Positions 1 through 9,525 of a stretch of 64,000 bases of DNA are shown here, piece by piece. The position numbers were made by a program, and so were the translations under genes. Position 1 is the stretch's first letter; each line of letters opens with the position of its first letter. The notes below the pieces were generated by a model, which was not told the origin of the DNA, searched no databases, and saw only the letters and a list, made by a program, of their open reading frames with translations. Origin of the DNA: an uncultured Myxococcales bacterium (GTDB lineage Bacteria > Myxococcota_A > UBA9042); NCBI GenBank assembly GCA_903842345.1, contig CAIMLR010000004.1:186001-250000 (forward strand), written 5' to 3'.

Positions 1-1
1 T

Positions 2-70
2 GAACCGTCGTTGCAGGATGTTATGCCGCGCTTCCTCGCCAGCGAACTGCGGCACGCGCCGCCGGGATGA
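2..70 (+). CDS. 3' end of a gene entering from the left (partial)
   Basis: The first 70 bases hold an open frame with no start in the window that ends in TGA at 68-70. The last residues read roughly EPSLQDVMPRFLASELR. The composition is protein-like and the frame converges on the next gene, whose stop lies at 119. Too little is present to name a family. It could also be a chance frame. Confidence 0.35.
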   Translation, partial: EPSLQDVMPRFLASELRHAPPG

Positions 71-118
71 TGTCCTCCCCGCGACATCTCGGCGCTGAGG
101 GACAATCTCCCCCTGCCC

Positions 119-1618
119 TCACGGTTTCGGCTGACTGTACGGCATCCCGAGGTAGATCGTCCCCGAGTACACCCAACTCCGCTCGGCCATGTACTTCTCC
201 GGAGTCGCGCCGAGGAATTTCTTCAGGTGGTTGGGCACGATCCGCACATCGACGCGGTACACGCCGGCAGTCTTCACCGCGAAATCGTAGTCCTTGGTGT
301 CCGACGCCACTTCTTCCCAGCCATCCGTCACCGCGCGCAGGATCTTGGCGGTAATGACTGGGGCAATGGTGCCTGACGCCAGCTTGCCGTAGACCCGCGG
401 GACGCTCACATGCAGCGTCACGCCGGCGGCGCTCTGCAGCTCAGCACCCATCTCGTACGTCTTCCCACCGACGGTCGCGTGAAAGTCGAAGCCCACGGGA
501 TAGCCATAGAACAGGAAGGCATTGTAGACCCGCCCCGCGGCCAGCGCGTCCTTGTACGTGCGGTCGTCAGGCGTCGCCGCCTGGTCCTTCGGCAGCAAGA
601 AGAAGTTGCCAAACCAGTGGAAGAGGCGCCGATACGAGTCGCCGCGCTCGCCGTCCGCCATCTCCATCGGCAGCGAATTGCGGTGCGCGTTCGGCCCGAT
701 GAAGTTGAAGACCCGCTGGCGCAACACGGTGTCCGACCAGAACTGCATGTTGGCGGCACCTTCTTCAAACACGGCGAGGATCGCCAATTCCGGCACCGGG
801 CTGTTGTCCGGATCATTCACAAAGTCTGCGATCGAACTGAGCATTGTGCCCATGTGCATCTTCATTGTTGTCGCCGGATTGAACACTTCGTAGCCATCCC
901 ACTTGTACTTGGCGAGCTCCGCGCGGTCCCAGTCGCTCACGTACGCGACGGCGACAAGCGCGTGGCCTGAGTCGCGAAATTCCTGAAACGCCGCATCTGA
1001 CTTCGTGCCGTAGAGCGTCTGCCGGTCCGCCGACGTCGCGCGCAGATGTTTTTCCAGGCCGAGCACGAGGTTATGGTTGTCAAAGCCCGGCGCGAGCAAC
1101 ATCGTGTGACCGTCCTTGCATTTGAGGCGGTTGGCCACGGGCGCGCCGTCGCGCAGCACCAGCGTGTCGCCCTGATCCGGCTCGTAGAGGAATTCTTCGG
1201 GGTACTCGTAGTCGCAAAACAGGCCCGCGTTGTGGTCAGTCAAGAACAGGACGTCGAGCCCGGTCTGGCAGATGCCGTCGCGGAAGTCCCAGAAACACTG
1301 TTCATTGCGGGCGCCCGTCTCGCCGTTGACGCGTGGCGAACCGTCGCAGGCATCGTGAGAGAACACCGAATGGCCGTGAATTTGGCCCTGCTTGACGACA
1401 AACTCCCGCACCGGCGCGATGGCGTCCGAGGTCCGCAGCAACTTGGGGTCAAACGTCGGCTCGTTCGCCGCCGGATCAACGGCCACATCGGCGACCTCGC
1501 TATCCGTCTGCGCCTGGGCGTCCAGACCCACAGTCGCCGCATCGCCTTGAGCCTTGGTGCAAGCCGCACCTGCCAGGCCCAATCCCACAAGAATCACCAG
1601 CCAACGCATACGCTTCAT
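119..1618 (-). CDS. Lipoprotein with a PHP-like metal-dependent phosphoesterase domain
   Basis: Predicted protein of 499 residues. I chose the ATG at 1618 because GGAGG lies just upstream and a signal peptide with lipobox AGAAC (Cys20) follows directly; the frame stays open further upstream. After an Asp/Ala-rich linker there is HGHSVFSHD (about 81-89), then FLTDHN (about 125-130). These resemble the first metal-binding motifs of PHP-superfamily phosphoesterases. The protein is probably tethered to the cell surface or periplasm. The upstream gene on the same strand ends 23 bp before this start, so the two probably form an operon. The substrate is unknown. The PHP assignment rests on motif appearance only. 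Confidence 0.7.
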   Translation of the reverse strand: MKRMRWLVILVGLGLAGAACTKAQGDAATVGLDAQAQTDSEVADVAVDPAANEPTFDPKLLRTSDAIAPVREFVVKQGQIHGHSVFSHDACDGSPRVNGETGARNEQCFWDFRDGICQTGLDVLFLTDHNAGLFCDYEYPEEFLYEPDQGDTLVLRDGAPVANRLKCKDGHTMLLAPGFDNHNLVLGLEKHLRATSADRQTLYGTKSDAAFQEFRDSGHALVAVAYVSDWDRAELAKYKWDGYEVFNPATTMKMHMGTMLSSIADFVNDPDNSPVPELAILAVFEEGAANMQFWSDTVLRQRVFNFIGPNAHRNSLPMEMADGERGDSYRRLFHWFGNFFLLPKDQAATPDDRTYKDALAAGRVYNAFLFYGYPVGFDFHATVGGKTYEMGAELQSAAGVTLHVSVPRVYGKLASGTIAPVITAKILRAVTDGWEEVASDTKDYDFAVKTAGVYRVDVRIVPNHLKKFLGATPEKYMAERSWVYSGTIYLGMPYSQPKP

Positions 1619-1641
1619 CCGTTCCTCCGGGTCCTTCTGCT

Positions 1642-2802
1642 TCATTGCGCCGGCAATCGCCAGGCAAGTACAATCGATTTCAGGCCGTTGCCTACGTACA
1701 CGGTCTTGCCATCCGGCGAGAATGCCAGAGCCGCCACCTGCGGCACGGGCAGGATTGCCACCGGGTGCGCGATGTTGCTCTGAAGGCTTGCCACCTCGTA
1801 CAACTTGGCACCACCCGTCAGCGTGCCAACAACGAACCGCTTTCCGTCCGGCGCCCAAGCCACCGAGAGCGCCGTGTCGGATTCGACGCCCTGCGCCAGC
1901 GGCTTGCCGGTTTGAACGTCGTAGATGACGACCAAATTCCAACAGGCTGCCAGGAGTATTTGGCGATCTGGCGCGAAATCGACGCTCATGCTCGTGCACT
2001 CCAGCGTGACTGGCGTGGCCGGGGCAGCCAAGTCAAACAGGCGCACATCGCCATGCGGCGAGCCGAGACCGTTCTGCCCCGTCGCGCTCGCCAACCGCTG
2101 CAGATCGGCCGAGAACGCAAGACTGCGATGGCGCGCCTTCTGGGGCCCAGGATGCGCCAACGCGCCCAGAAGCGCACCCGCGGGCGAGTACAGGCGGATT
2201 TCTGCGTCCGTCGCTGCCGCGATTTGCTTGCCATCGGGCGAGGCAGCCACCGGACCCGCGGCGCCATCCAGCACCGTCGTCGTCGCCCCTTCAGCCAAGG
2301 AGAGCAACAGCGCCGGCGACGTCCCGACGACCAGCACTGTCGCGTCGTCCGGGAGAAGCGCCACACTCTGGGCGAAGCCGTCGTGCAACCAGAGCAGTCT
2401 TTGGCTCGCAATCTCCCACAGCTGCGTCACGCCCGCAGTGCCCTCGGGATTGCCCAGCGTCACGGCCAAGTGCACGGCGTCGACGTCGAGCGCGGTCACG
2501 CCACCGGTGCTCGGCAGTGTCCACACGACAATGTCCCCGGGCACTTCGCCACACACGCCAGCGTTGCACACGCCCCAGATCGCGCCCGTTGGTGTGCATT
2601 TCTTGCCCTGCGCCTTCGGCTTGCAGCCGTCGCAGCACGCGTCTGTTCTCAGGCACACACAGGCGCCGCCCGCCGAATCGCCAGCGTCGAACACATCATC
2701 GGCTGCATCTTGGGTCAAGGCTGCCGTGGTCGGCGCACAGCCCATCACAAGTGCCACGGCGCCCAACAGCCAGTGTCCAGTCTGCTTGTGTCTCGTTTGC
2801 AT
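1642..2802 (-). CDS. WD40-like beta-propeller lipoprotein
   Basis: Predicted protein of 386 residues. The start at 2802 is followed by a signal peptide with a lipobox ending VMGC (Cys22). A short Cys-rich stretch (about 45-85, CVCLRTDACCDGC) precedes repeated WD40/YVTN-type blades with motifs such as ASPDGK, DFAPD, AWAPDGKR and AFSPDGKTVYVG. These give a propeller over roughly residues 100-386. This is probably a surface-anchored interaction protein. It is the first gene of a two-gene unit with the PHP-like lipoprotein. It is divergent from the gene starting at 2971 across 168 bp, where I saw no clear promoter match. The open frame continues upstream, but only this start places a signal peptide at the N-terminus. 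Confidence 0.75.
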   Translation of the reverse strand: MQTRHKQTGHWLLGAVALVMGCAPTTAALTQDAADDVFDAGDSAGGACVCLRTDACCDGCKPKAQGKKCTPTGAIWGVCNAGVCGEVPGDIVVWTLPSTGGVTALDVDAVHLAVTLGNPEGTAGVTQLWEIASQRLLWLHDGFAQSVALLPDDATVLVVGTSPALLLSLAEGATTTVLDGAAGPVAASPDGKQIAAATDAEIRLYSPAGALLGALAHPGPQKARHRSLAFSADLQRLASATGQNGLGSPHGDVRLFDLAAPATPVTLECTSMSVDFAPDRQILLAACWNLVVIYDVQTGKPLAQGVESDTALSVAWAPDGKRFVVGTLTGGAKLYEVASLQSNIAHPVAILPVPQVAALAFSPDGKTVYVGNGLKSIVLAWRLPAQ

Positions 2803-2970
2803 CGTGCAGTCGCAGGGGACCCGGAACCGCACCCGGGCATTGGGAGGATCGCCGCACGTTGTGACGAATCCGTGCGAGGTCTGTTGCACCTCCGCGTCCC
2901 TTCCGAATGTCGTCGGATTGGCACGCACTGTTCATCTGGGCGTCGTTGCCCAGGGGCAGATTCCGCGGCC

Positions 2971-4701
2971 ATGCGCAACTACCTCCTTTGCCTGCTCCTC
3001 ATTTCCTGCGGCCCAGCCGCTGCAACAACCTCCAACGACGCCGAAGGTGCCGCGGACGTGCCCGCCACAGACTCCGGTGATGCCGCCGACAGCGGAGACG
3101 CAGCGGAAGCGGGACTCCCGACTTTGCCCAAACCCGCCATCACGCTGCCACCGGCCTGCGGGATCGCCGGCCCGCAGTTCTGCAATCCGTTGGACAGTGA
3201 AGGCTGCGAGTCGGGCACGACCTGCGACTTGGCAGCCGATGGCACCTGGCAATGCGTGGCAGCAGGCGACGCCGTCGGCGAAGGCGCAACGTGCAGCGGC
3301 CTGACCGGCCCGTTCTGCGGCAAAGGCCTCACGTGCGTCGGCACGCTGAGCGCCTCGGCCACGTGCAAGAAGCTCTGCTGCGGAAACGCTTCTTGCAGCG
3401 GCAGCCCGTGCACGCCACTGGACGCGATCGGCATCAGCAAAGGCGGAATCGGCGTCTGCGCCGCCAGCCTCCCCGATCCCGTGACGCTCGGCAACCAGTC
3501 TGGGCGCGTCGAAGGCCGGGGCTACGTCAAGAGCTGGAAGTCATGGCGCGAGGCGCTCGCGCTGCAGATGGCATACTACGCGGCGGCTTGTGACGATGTC
3601 GGCGGCTACCCACTGCTCGCCAGCGCCACGCACTTTGGCAGCGATTGCGACGCGTCCGGCAGTTCAGAAGTCATCCCGGCGATGCAGGATGGCACGGCGA
3701 TTCTCTCCTACCTCGCGTACGACGCGTTCACCGGCCACGTCGACCCGCGCTGGATCAAGACCGCGCTGCGCTATGGCGACTATCTCGTCGACGAGGCCGT
3801 GACGCCAAACGACGGCAAGTGGCCCGGCGTCTTTCGCTCCACTGGCAAGCCAATGGCGTTTCCACAGGCACCGGACTGCGGAATTCGCTCGGACCAGCCT
3901 TATGAGATCGAACCAGACAAGGTGGGCATTGCCGGCTACGCGCTCCTGCGTTTGACGGCCGTGACGGGCGTCCAGAAGTACGCCATCGCCGCGCTGCGCA
4001 ACGCGACTGTGCTCGCGCAGAATATGACCGACGGCAGCGCGACAACTTCGCCCTGGCCCTTTCGCGTCGACTACCGCGACAACACACCCAACGGGGACGT
4101 CTCTGGCAATATGGTCTGGAATCTCCGCCTGTTCGACACCCTGATCGCCGGCGGTCGCACCGAACTCCAGCCGGCGCGCGACAAGCTGTGGAAGTGGATC
4201 CGCGACGTGCAGATTCCCAACGCAGCCGGCGATGGCACGCTGTGGGCGCAGTTCTTTGAGGATCAAGTGCTGCCGACAAACCGCACGGCGTGGGCGCCCG
4301 CCGCGACGGCGAGCTACCTGCTGGAGCGCCGCGAGCAGCTCGATCCGGACTGGCAGAAGCACGCGGATATGCTGCTGAAGTTCGTTGAAGCCAATTTCGT
4401 CGACGCGTGGCAAGGCTTTCCCCTGTGCATCGAGCAGGACTTTGACCGCAAGCCGTACGGCGGCGTGCTCTCGACCTACGCGCAGGCAGAGGCACGCTAC
4501 GCAGCCCTGACGGGCAACGCGGACCGACGTGCGCGGGCGTACATGGCCATTGCGCTGCTGATTCAGTCGGTCAACGCCAATGGCTGTCCGGGGCACCGCG
4601 CGCTGGATGGCGGCTGCGGCGGCTGGCAGGAAGATGCGCACACGGACCGGGTGCATAACATCCTGGCCGTGCTGAGCGCATTTCCGGCTTGGGCGGATTG
4701 A
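2971..4701 (+). CDS. Lipoprotein with Cys-rich head and helical-barrel-like body
   Basis: Predicted protein of 576 residues. The ATG at 2971 gives a short signal peptide with lipobox LISC (Cys13) and a D/A-rich linker. A Cys-rich module follows (about 55-165). Residues about 180-570 are helical and rich in aromatic residues, with recurring segments such as YLAYDAFTG, LRYGDYLVDEAV, YALLRLTAVTG and MLLKFVEANF. This pattern is typical of (alpha/alpha)-barrel sugar-active enzymes (GH88/GH127-like or epimerase-like). I cannot point to catalytic residues, so enzyme activity is an inference. The long frame stays open to 1645, but that part is antisense to the two preceding lipoprotein genes. Confidence 0.7.
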   Translation: MRNYLLCLLLISCGPAAATTSNDAEGAADVPATDSGDAADSGDAAEAGLPTLPKPAITLPPACGIAGPQFCNPLDSEGCESGTTCDLAADGTWQCVAAGDAVGEGATCSGLTGPFCGKGLTCVGTLSASATCKKLCCGNASCSGSPCTPLDAIGISKGGIGVCAASLPDPVTLGNQSGRVEGRGYVKSWKSWREALALQMAYYAAACDDVGGYPLLASATHFGSDCDASGSSEVIPAMQDGTAILSYLAYDAFTGHVDPRWIKTALRYGDYLVDEAVTPNDGKWPGVFRSTGKPMAFPQAPDCGIRSDQPYEIEPDKVGIAGYALLRLTAVTGVQKYAIAALRNATVLAQNMTDGSATTSPWPFRVDYRDNTPNGDVSGNMVWNLRLFDTLIAGGRTELQPARDKLWKWIRDVQIPNAAGDGTLWAQFFEDQVLPTNRTAWAPAATASYLLERREQLDPDWQKHADMLLKFVEANFVDAWQGFPLCIEQDFDRKPYGGVLSTYAQAEARYAALTGNADRRARAYMAIALLIQSVNANGCPGHRALDGGCGGWQEDAHTDRVHNILAVLSAFPAWAD

Positions 4702-4929
4702 CGGCGCGCGGGCGAATCTGCCGTTCGATGGGCTGGCGGCAATCGTGTACCCGGCTGGACGCCAATCGCCGTTCGTCCGTCCGTTGTGGCACGCGTGCAG
4801 GACTGACCTACCATGAAGGGCGCGTGGGTCAGCGGCGGCGATTGGGGCGGTGGGCGTCGCGACGAGCCACTGGCGGAGTGGCGAGGCCTTGGAGCCGACA
4901 ACGCAGCCCGCGCCGCAGGAGTCAGGACA

Positions 4930-5805
4930 ATGCCCATCGATTGCAGCAAGTTTCGCGTCGCACCTGACGAGGAAGTCGACCTATCGGCACGGCCGACTGA
5001 CATCAAGCCCCTCTACGACTCGCACAAAGACTATCGCCGGCGCATTGAGGAGCACATCGAGGCACTGGCGGAGCAACAGAGCCTGCTCTACAGCAACAAC
5101 ACGCACTCACTCTTGTTGATTTTCCAGGGGATGGACTCCGCCGGCAAGGACAGTTGCATCAAGCACGTGATGTCCGGCGTCAATCCGCAGGGCTGCCAGG
5201 TGTACAGCTTCAAGCATCCAAGCGCTGCGGAACTGGAGCACGACTTCCTCTGGCGAACGACGCAGCGGCTGCCAGAACGCGGCCACATCGGCATTTTTAA
5301 CCGTTCGTACTATGAGGAAGTGCTCATCGTCCGCGTGCAACCCGAGATTCTGCGAGGTGAAGGCCTGCCGGAGGAAGTGGGGCACAGCGACCATCTCTGG
5401 CAGCAGCGCTACCGCTCGATCACCGATCAGGAGCACCATCTCCACCACAACGGGACGCGAATCCTCAAATTTTTCCTGCACGTCTCCAAGAATGAGCAGC
5501 GCAAGCGCCTGCTGCGCCGCATCGATGACCCCAAGCGAAATTGGAAGTTCAGCAGTTCCGATATCGAGCAACGCAAGTCCTGGACCCGGTATCAGAAAGC
5601 GTATGAGCTGTGTCTGGGCGCGACGAGCACCGGGCATTCGCCGTGGTATGTCGTGCCGGCGGATGACAAACGGAACGCGCAGTTGATCGTGTCGCAGGCG
5701 ATCCTTGACGCGCTGAATGCGCTGGGGATGTCCTACCCGAAAGTGGACGACGCGCGCGAGCGGGAACTGCAGGCGATTCGCAAGCACCTTGCCAAGCGGG
5801 AATGA
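4930..5805 (+). CDS. ppk2: Polyphosphate kinase 2 family protein
   Basis: Predicted protein of 291 residues, normal length for a one-domain PPK2. The family moves phosphate between polyphosphate and nucleotides in the cytoplasm. Walker A is GMDSAGKD at 67-74. The Walker B region is GIFNRSYYEEV at 121-131. A lid region with Arg/Lys residues and NWKFS follows, then SPWYVVPADDK. The start at 4930 is preferred because GGAG lies about 9 bp upstream and family homology begins right after it; upstream in-frame codons look non-coding. It converges on the ClC gene with only 2 bp between the stop codons, so the two transcripts must overlap. The subclass (AMP or ADP acceptor) cannot be told by eye. Confidence 0.92.
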   Translation: MPIDCSKFRVAPDEEVDLSARPTDIKPLYDSHKDYRRRIEEHIEALAEQQSLLYSNNTHSLLLIFQGMDSAGKDSCIKHVMSGVNPQGCQVYSFKHPSAAELEHDFLWRTTQRLPERGHIGIFNRSYYEEVLIVRVQPEILRGEGLPEEVGHSDHLWQQRYRSITDQEHHLHHNGTRILKFFLHVSKNEQRKRLLRRIDDPKRNWKFSSSDIEQRKSWTRYQKAYELCLGATSTGHSPWYVVPADDKRNAQLIVSQAILDALNALGMSYPKVDDARERELQAIRKHLAKRE

Positions 5806-5807
5806 CG

Positions 5808-7640
5808 CTAGGACGCAGCCCCTGCGCCGAAATGCGGCCGCTTCCACCGCATCGTCCGCTCCGACTTGCCGCCGTCCCGCAGACCACGCAAATGCACGGC
5901 TTGCAGGTCTTTTCGGCTGAGAATCGCGACAAGCAGCCCGTTTTCCACGACTGGCAGTCGCCCCACATCGCCTTGGACCATCCGATCCGCGGCGTGCCGC
6001 AGCGTGTCTGACGGACTGAGCGCCGCCGGGGTCGGCCGAACCAGCGAGCCGAGCGGCTGGTCGTCGGGCGCGTCCGACTGCAGGATGTCGCGCCGCAGGA
6101 CGAGGCCGACGAACTGACCATCGGGCGCGACGACCGGAAAACCCGTGTGGTGATAGGCCGGATCGCTCGCGGACACGCGGGCGCGGGCGACAGCCAATGG
6201 CTCGTCCGCGGCAAGACACACCACCGGCGAGGTTGCGAAATCCCGCACGTGCGCTTGGGCAAACGGGTCGGCGCTGTATTCGACTGGCACGTGGCGGCCG
6301 CGGCGGGCGAGGCGTTCAGTCATGATGGTTTGGCGCATCAGCACGGCGGACACAAGGAAAGCGGCTGTGCAACCCGCGAGCAGCGGCGGGAGGCCGAGTG
6401 GCTGCCCGGTCACTTCAAAAGCGAAGACAACGGAAGCCATGAGCGCGCGCGACGCGCCGGCGAACATCGCGGCCATGCCAACAAGCGCCGCGACGCGAAC
6501 GTCAACGCCGGCCAGCGGAACGGCCGCCGCGAGGAGCGCGCCGAGGGCCGCACCAATGCCGCCGCCAAGGGTGAAAAGTGGCGCCAGCGTGCCGCCCGAC
6601 GTCCCGCTGCCGAGCGCGATCGACCACGAAATGAGCTTCAAAAAGACAAATGGCAGGAGGGCAAACTCGACGACTGGGCTGGTCAGGACACGCTGGATGT
6701 TGTCATAGCCCACGCCCAAAGTATGGGGCGAGAAGAAGCCAATAATACCGACCGGAATCGCGCCGAGCGCGGGCCACCACATCCAATGAATCGGCAGGCG
6801 CTCGAACAGGTCCTCAATCGCGTAGAGCATGCGCGTCAGCCCAACTGCGAGCGCGCCCATCACCGCGCCTTCCGCGAGGTATAGCGCGATGGCGCCGGGC
6901 GACGGCGCCGCAAAGGCAGGCATGGCAAAGACCGGCGCGCTGCCATGGAACCAGGTGTGCATCGCGGCGGCGACCGTCGTGCCCAGCGCGACCGGGACGA
7001 ACGATCGCGGGCGCAGTTCGAACAACAGCAGCTCGATCGCCAGCAGGAGCGCAGCCACAGGGCTGCCAAAGGTCGCGGTCATTCCCGCGGCGGCGCCAGC
7101 GGCCAGCAGCGTCTTGCGTTCCGCCGCAGTCGTTTCAAGTACTTGGCCGAGCAGCGAGCCGAGCGCGCCCCCCGTGGCGATGATCGGCCCTTCGGCGCCA
7201 AACGGCCCGCCGGTGCCAATCGCGATCGCTGAAGCGAGCGGCTTGAGCAGCACGATCCGCGCCGGGATCCTGCTCTCGTTGAAGAGGACTTGCTCCATCG
7301 CCTCCGGAATCCCGTGACCGCGGATCGCCTGCGAGCCATAGCGCGCCAGCACCCCGATGATCAGGGCGCCGACGACCGGAATCAGGACCGCCGCTCCGCC
7401 CAGCCGGTTGTCCGCGGGCGAGCTGCAGGCCGTCGACCACCGGCCGAAGTAGGCGAAATTGGTGATGAGCGCGATCGCGGCTTGCAGGCCTTCGGCGACG
7501 AAGCTGGCCGCAACCGCCAAGCCGATACAAAGTCCGGAGATGCGCAGTGTACGCGGCGTCAGCAGGCGATCTGGAGGCGCGATGCCGGCGACAGGCAAGG
7601 ACGGAGCAACGGGCAAGCCGGTTTCGTGATTCCAACGCAT
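5808..7640 (-). CDS. ClC-type chloride channel/antiporter with C-terminal CBS pair
   Basis: Predicted protein of 610 residues. The N-terminal ~430 residues are hydrophobic with ClC signature elements: GHGIPE (108-113, in place of GSGIP), GTGGPFGAEGP (142-152) and GGTLAPLF further on. The C-terminal ~150 residues hold two CBS domains (VRDFATSPVVCLAADEP... and LVRPTPAALSPSDTLR...), which usually bind adenosyl ligands and control gating. The protein sits in the inner membrane. It is convergent with ppk2. The start at 7640 has no clear ribosome-binding site, so it is less certain than the rest. Confidence 0.92.
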   Translation of the reverse strand: MRWNHETGLPVAPSLPVAGIAPPDRLLTPRTLRISGLCIGLAVAASFVAEGLQAAIALITNFAYFGRWSTACSSPADNRLGGAAVLIPVVGALIIGVLARYGSQAIRGHGIPEAMEQVLFNESRIPARIVLLKPLASAIAIGTGGPFGAEGPIIATGGALGSLLGQVLETTAAERKTLLAAGAAAGMTATFGSPVAALLLAIELLLFELRPRSFVPVALGTTVAAAMHTWFHGSAPVFAMPAFAAPSPGAIALYLAEGAVMGALAVGLTRMLYAIEDLFERLPIHWMWWPALGAIPVGIIGFFSPHTLGVGYDNIQRVLTSPVVEFALLPFVFLKLISWSIALGSGTSGGTLAPLFTLGGGIGAALGALLAAAVPLAGVDVRVAALVGMAAMFAGASRALMASVVFAFEVTGQPLGLPPLLAGCTAAFLVSAVLMRQTIMTERLARRGRHVPVEYSADPFAQAHVRDFATSPVVCLAADEPLAVARARVSASDPAYHHTGFPVVAPDGQFVGLVLRRDILQSDAPDDQPLGSLVRPTPAALSPSDTLRHAADRMVQGDVGRLPVVENGLLVAILSRKDLQAVHLRGLRDGGKSERTMRWKRPHFGAGAAS

Positions 7641-7888
7641 CGGCGAACGCTCCGGTCATTGTCGCCACTCCGGCGACGCGCGGCAGGATGCGCGGCGGGG
7701 CGACCGCTGACAACGAATGCTTGGGAAAGCGCGGCGGCGATGGTCGTTCTTCGTGCACGACTGCTCCAAGGGGACCCGGCGGCCAGTTCACGTGGGGCGT
7801 CGACTGGCATCGCGGAGGCGCAGCGTCAAGCATTACCTGCCGTGCACGATGGCTGAATGTGCACGCGGCCAGGCGCCCTCAACGTTGT

Positions 7889-8330
7889 CAGTCCATGCAG
7901 CACAGGACCCCGCCCTTGGCGCTGTCCGCCTTCGCCACCCGCTGCGTTTCATCGTATCCGCGGCTCAGTGGCGGGCACGACCCGGGCGCACCCAAGCCGC
8001 CGCATGGGTCGCCGCTGCTCCTGGTCAACGGATCGCAGCCGCTGGGGCATGGGCGTGGTAGCGCTGGCGCGCCGCCGATGTACCGGGAGGCCGTCGATAC
8101 CGCCAAAGTAGTCGTGCGGCGGCAGGTTGATCGCCAACACGTGGCCGTCGCTCGTCGGATCCGCCTTCGCGCGCGCCACCTTCGACTTCTCGAACAAATC
8201 CTCCAGCGCTGCCGACTCTGACGCCATCGCCACCGGATTCGAAGCGCGGATCGGCGACAAGGCAAGCGCAATCGGCCCGTGAAGCGCCTCACTTGGCTGG
8301 TCGTTCTGCCACTGAGCCGCGCCGGTCGCC
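7889..8330 (-). pseudogene. Frameshifted gene remnant of unknown family
   Basis: The 724 bp between the ClC and DoxX genes has no intact gene. On the minus strand two frames look like one natural protein. One reads [18 protein letters not shown] and [19 protein letters not shown] down to about 8095. The other, continuing from about 8090, reads YIGGAPALPRPCPSGCDP and ends in GGVLCCMD before the stop at 7889. A single-base shift near 8090 would join them. No start codon with a good ribosome-binding site is visible. I do not recognise the family. A sequencing error is an alternative to true decay. Confidence 0.4.
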
Positions 8331-8364
8331 ACCTGGACGCCCGGGATGCCTCCGCGTGGATGGT

Positions 8365-8763
8365 TCAGGCGTTCACAGGCAACCGGCGCAGCGGCAGCAG
8401 CGCACGCACGCGGGCATCCCGCGCGAAGACGCCCGCCCACAGCAGCACGCCGAGCAGCACGGGTGCGACAAACGCCTGCTCCAAGCGCACGTGCGCGGCG
8501 GTCGCGCCGCCGAGATAGCCGGTCAGCAGGATCGCGCCGAGAATCGCGGTCTGCGGCACGAGGTACAACGCCAGGCCCCCGAGCTCGAGCGCGGCAAGCG
8601 CCGGGAGGATCGTCGGCGCGTAGCCGAGTTTGCCGAGCTGCTCCAGCATCTGCGGCGTCGCGGTGAGCTTGGTGAAGGCGCTCATGAGCAGCGCGAGGAC
8701 GGGGAGAGCGGAGACAATCCGACCGGTCCAAATGCCGGCTTTCGAGTCGAAGAACGTGGACAT
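8365..8763 (-). CDS. DoxX-like four-helix membrane protein
   Basis: Predicted protein of 132 residues with four hydrophobic segments: [55 protein letters not shown] and [15 protein letters not shown]. The pattern (Lys after helix 1, ALELGG in helix 2, [12 protein letters not shown] in helix 3) is that of the DoxX-like family, small inner-membrane proteins often linked to redox or electrophile stress. AAGGAG precedes the ATG at 8763. It is divergent from an HxlR regulator 147 bp away, an arrangement that usually means the regulator controls this gene. Confidence 0.85.
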   Translation of the reverse strand: MSTFFDSKAGIWTGRIVSALPVLALLMSAFTKLTATPQMLEQLGKLGYAPTILPALAALELGGLALYLVPQTAILGAILLTGYLGGATAAHVRLEQAFVAPVLLGVLLWAGVFARDARVRALLPLRRLPVNA

Positions 8764-8810
8764 GCGAGCTCCTTGGTATTGCGTGGCGACCTGGTTCTGT
8801 TATCGTTCCT

Positions 8811-8864
8811 GAGCACTCGAGATGCTCTGGTTACGAAATTGCGTATGGTCTCAAATGAGAACCA
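8811..8864. promoter_or_regulatory. Three dyads between the divergent DoxX and HxlR genes
   Basis: Three inverted repeats lie close together. GAGCA (8811-8815) pairs with TGCTC (8823-8827). TACG (8832-8835) pairs with CGTA (8842-8845) around AAATTG. An imperfect dyad, TGGTCTCAAATGAGAACCA, covers 8846-8864. HxlR-family dimers bind such dyads in divergent control regions, so these are candidate operators. Which one is used cannot be decided from sequence. Confidence 0.5.
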
Positions 8865-8910
8865 ACATCAGAATAGGAACTCGCGGAATGCCGCGCAAGA
8901 GGGCACATTC

Positions 8911-9327
8911 ATGGCGCAAGGGCACATCCAGGTTCCCAGCGAGCATCCGCACGCTGGATGTATGGCCGTGCGCGAGGTGCTCAACCGCATCGGTGACAAG
9001 TGGAGCGTGCAGGTCATCGGCTGCCTGGGCGCGGGCCCGCGGCGGTTCAGTGAGCTGCGACGGACGATCGACGGCGTGTCCCAGCGGATGCTGACGCTGA
9101 CGTTGCGGGGGCTGGAGCGCGACGGCCTCGTGACGCGCACGGTGACGCCAACGACGCCGCCGCGGGTTGACTACGCGCTGACGCAGATGGGGAACACGCT
9201 GCTGGTGCCGGTGATGGGACTGGCCGCTTGGGCCGAGGAACACCGTCTGGCCATGCAAGAAGCGCGTGGCGCGTTCGATGCGGCGCATCCGGAAGTGCTC
9301 GAGTCGCTCGCGGCTGGGGCCGATTGA
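8911..9327 (+). CDS. HxlR-family transcriptional regulator
   Basis: Predicted protein of 138 residues, normal for the family. The winged helix-turn-helix begins with [20 protein letters not shown] and continues with [19 protein letters not shown] and [12 protein letters not shown], all hallmark HxlR positions. One Cys near residue 18 could act as the redox or electrophile sensor seen in HxlR/YodB proteins. The ATG at 8911 has GAGGG upstream. An alternative in-frame ATG at 8845 would overlap the candidate operators. The likely target is the divergent DoxX gene, plus its own promoter. Confidence 0.88.
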   Translation: MAQGHIQVPSEHPHAGCMAVREVLNRIGDKWSVQVIGCLGAGPRRFSELRRTIDGVSQRMLTLTLRGLERDGLVTRTVTPTTPPRVDYALTQMGNTLLVPVMGLAAWAEEHRLAMQEARGAFDAAHPEVLESLAAGAD

Positions 9328-9525
9328 AGACCCAGTCACGGTCGCCGCCGCGGACACTTGGACCGGACAACAGGCCAACGACCGGCCGCAGTTGAGAGGC
9401 AATCCAGCCACCCTTGGAGCGAGCCATGACCACGCAAACGCATCCCATCTGACCTCACATCGGGCGAGGCGCGCCTCGATCCGAACCAACGGCTCGACGA
9501 GCTCGCTTGGGCGCTGTTCCTGATC

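Noticed and set aside
1645-2970. N-terminal extension of the lipoprotein gene starting at 2971
   Set aside because: The frame is open, but it is antisense to two genes and a lipoprotein signal peptide begins exactly at 2971.
8225-8260. tRNA gene
   Set aside because: A GGATTCGAA stretch looked like a T-loop, but no acceptor or anticodon arm can be folded around it.
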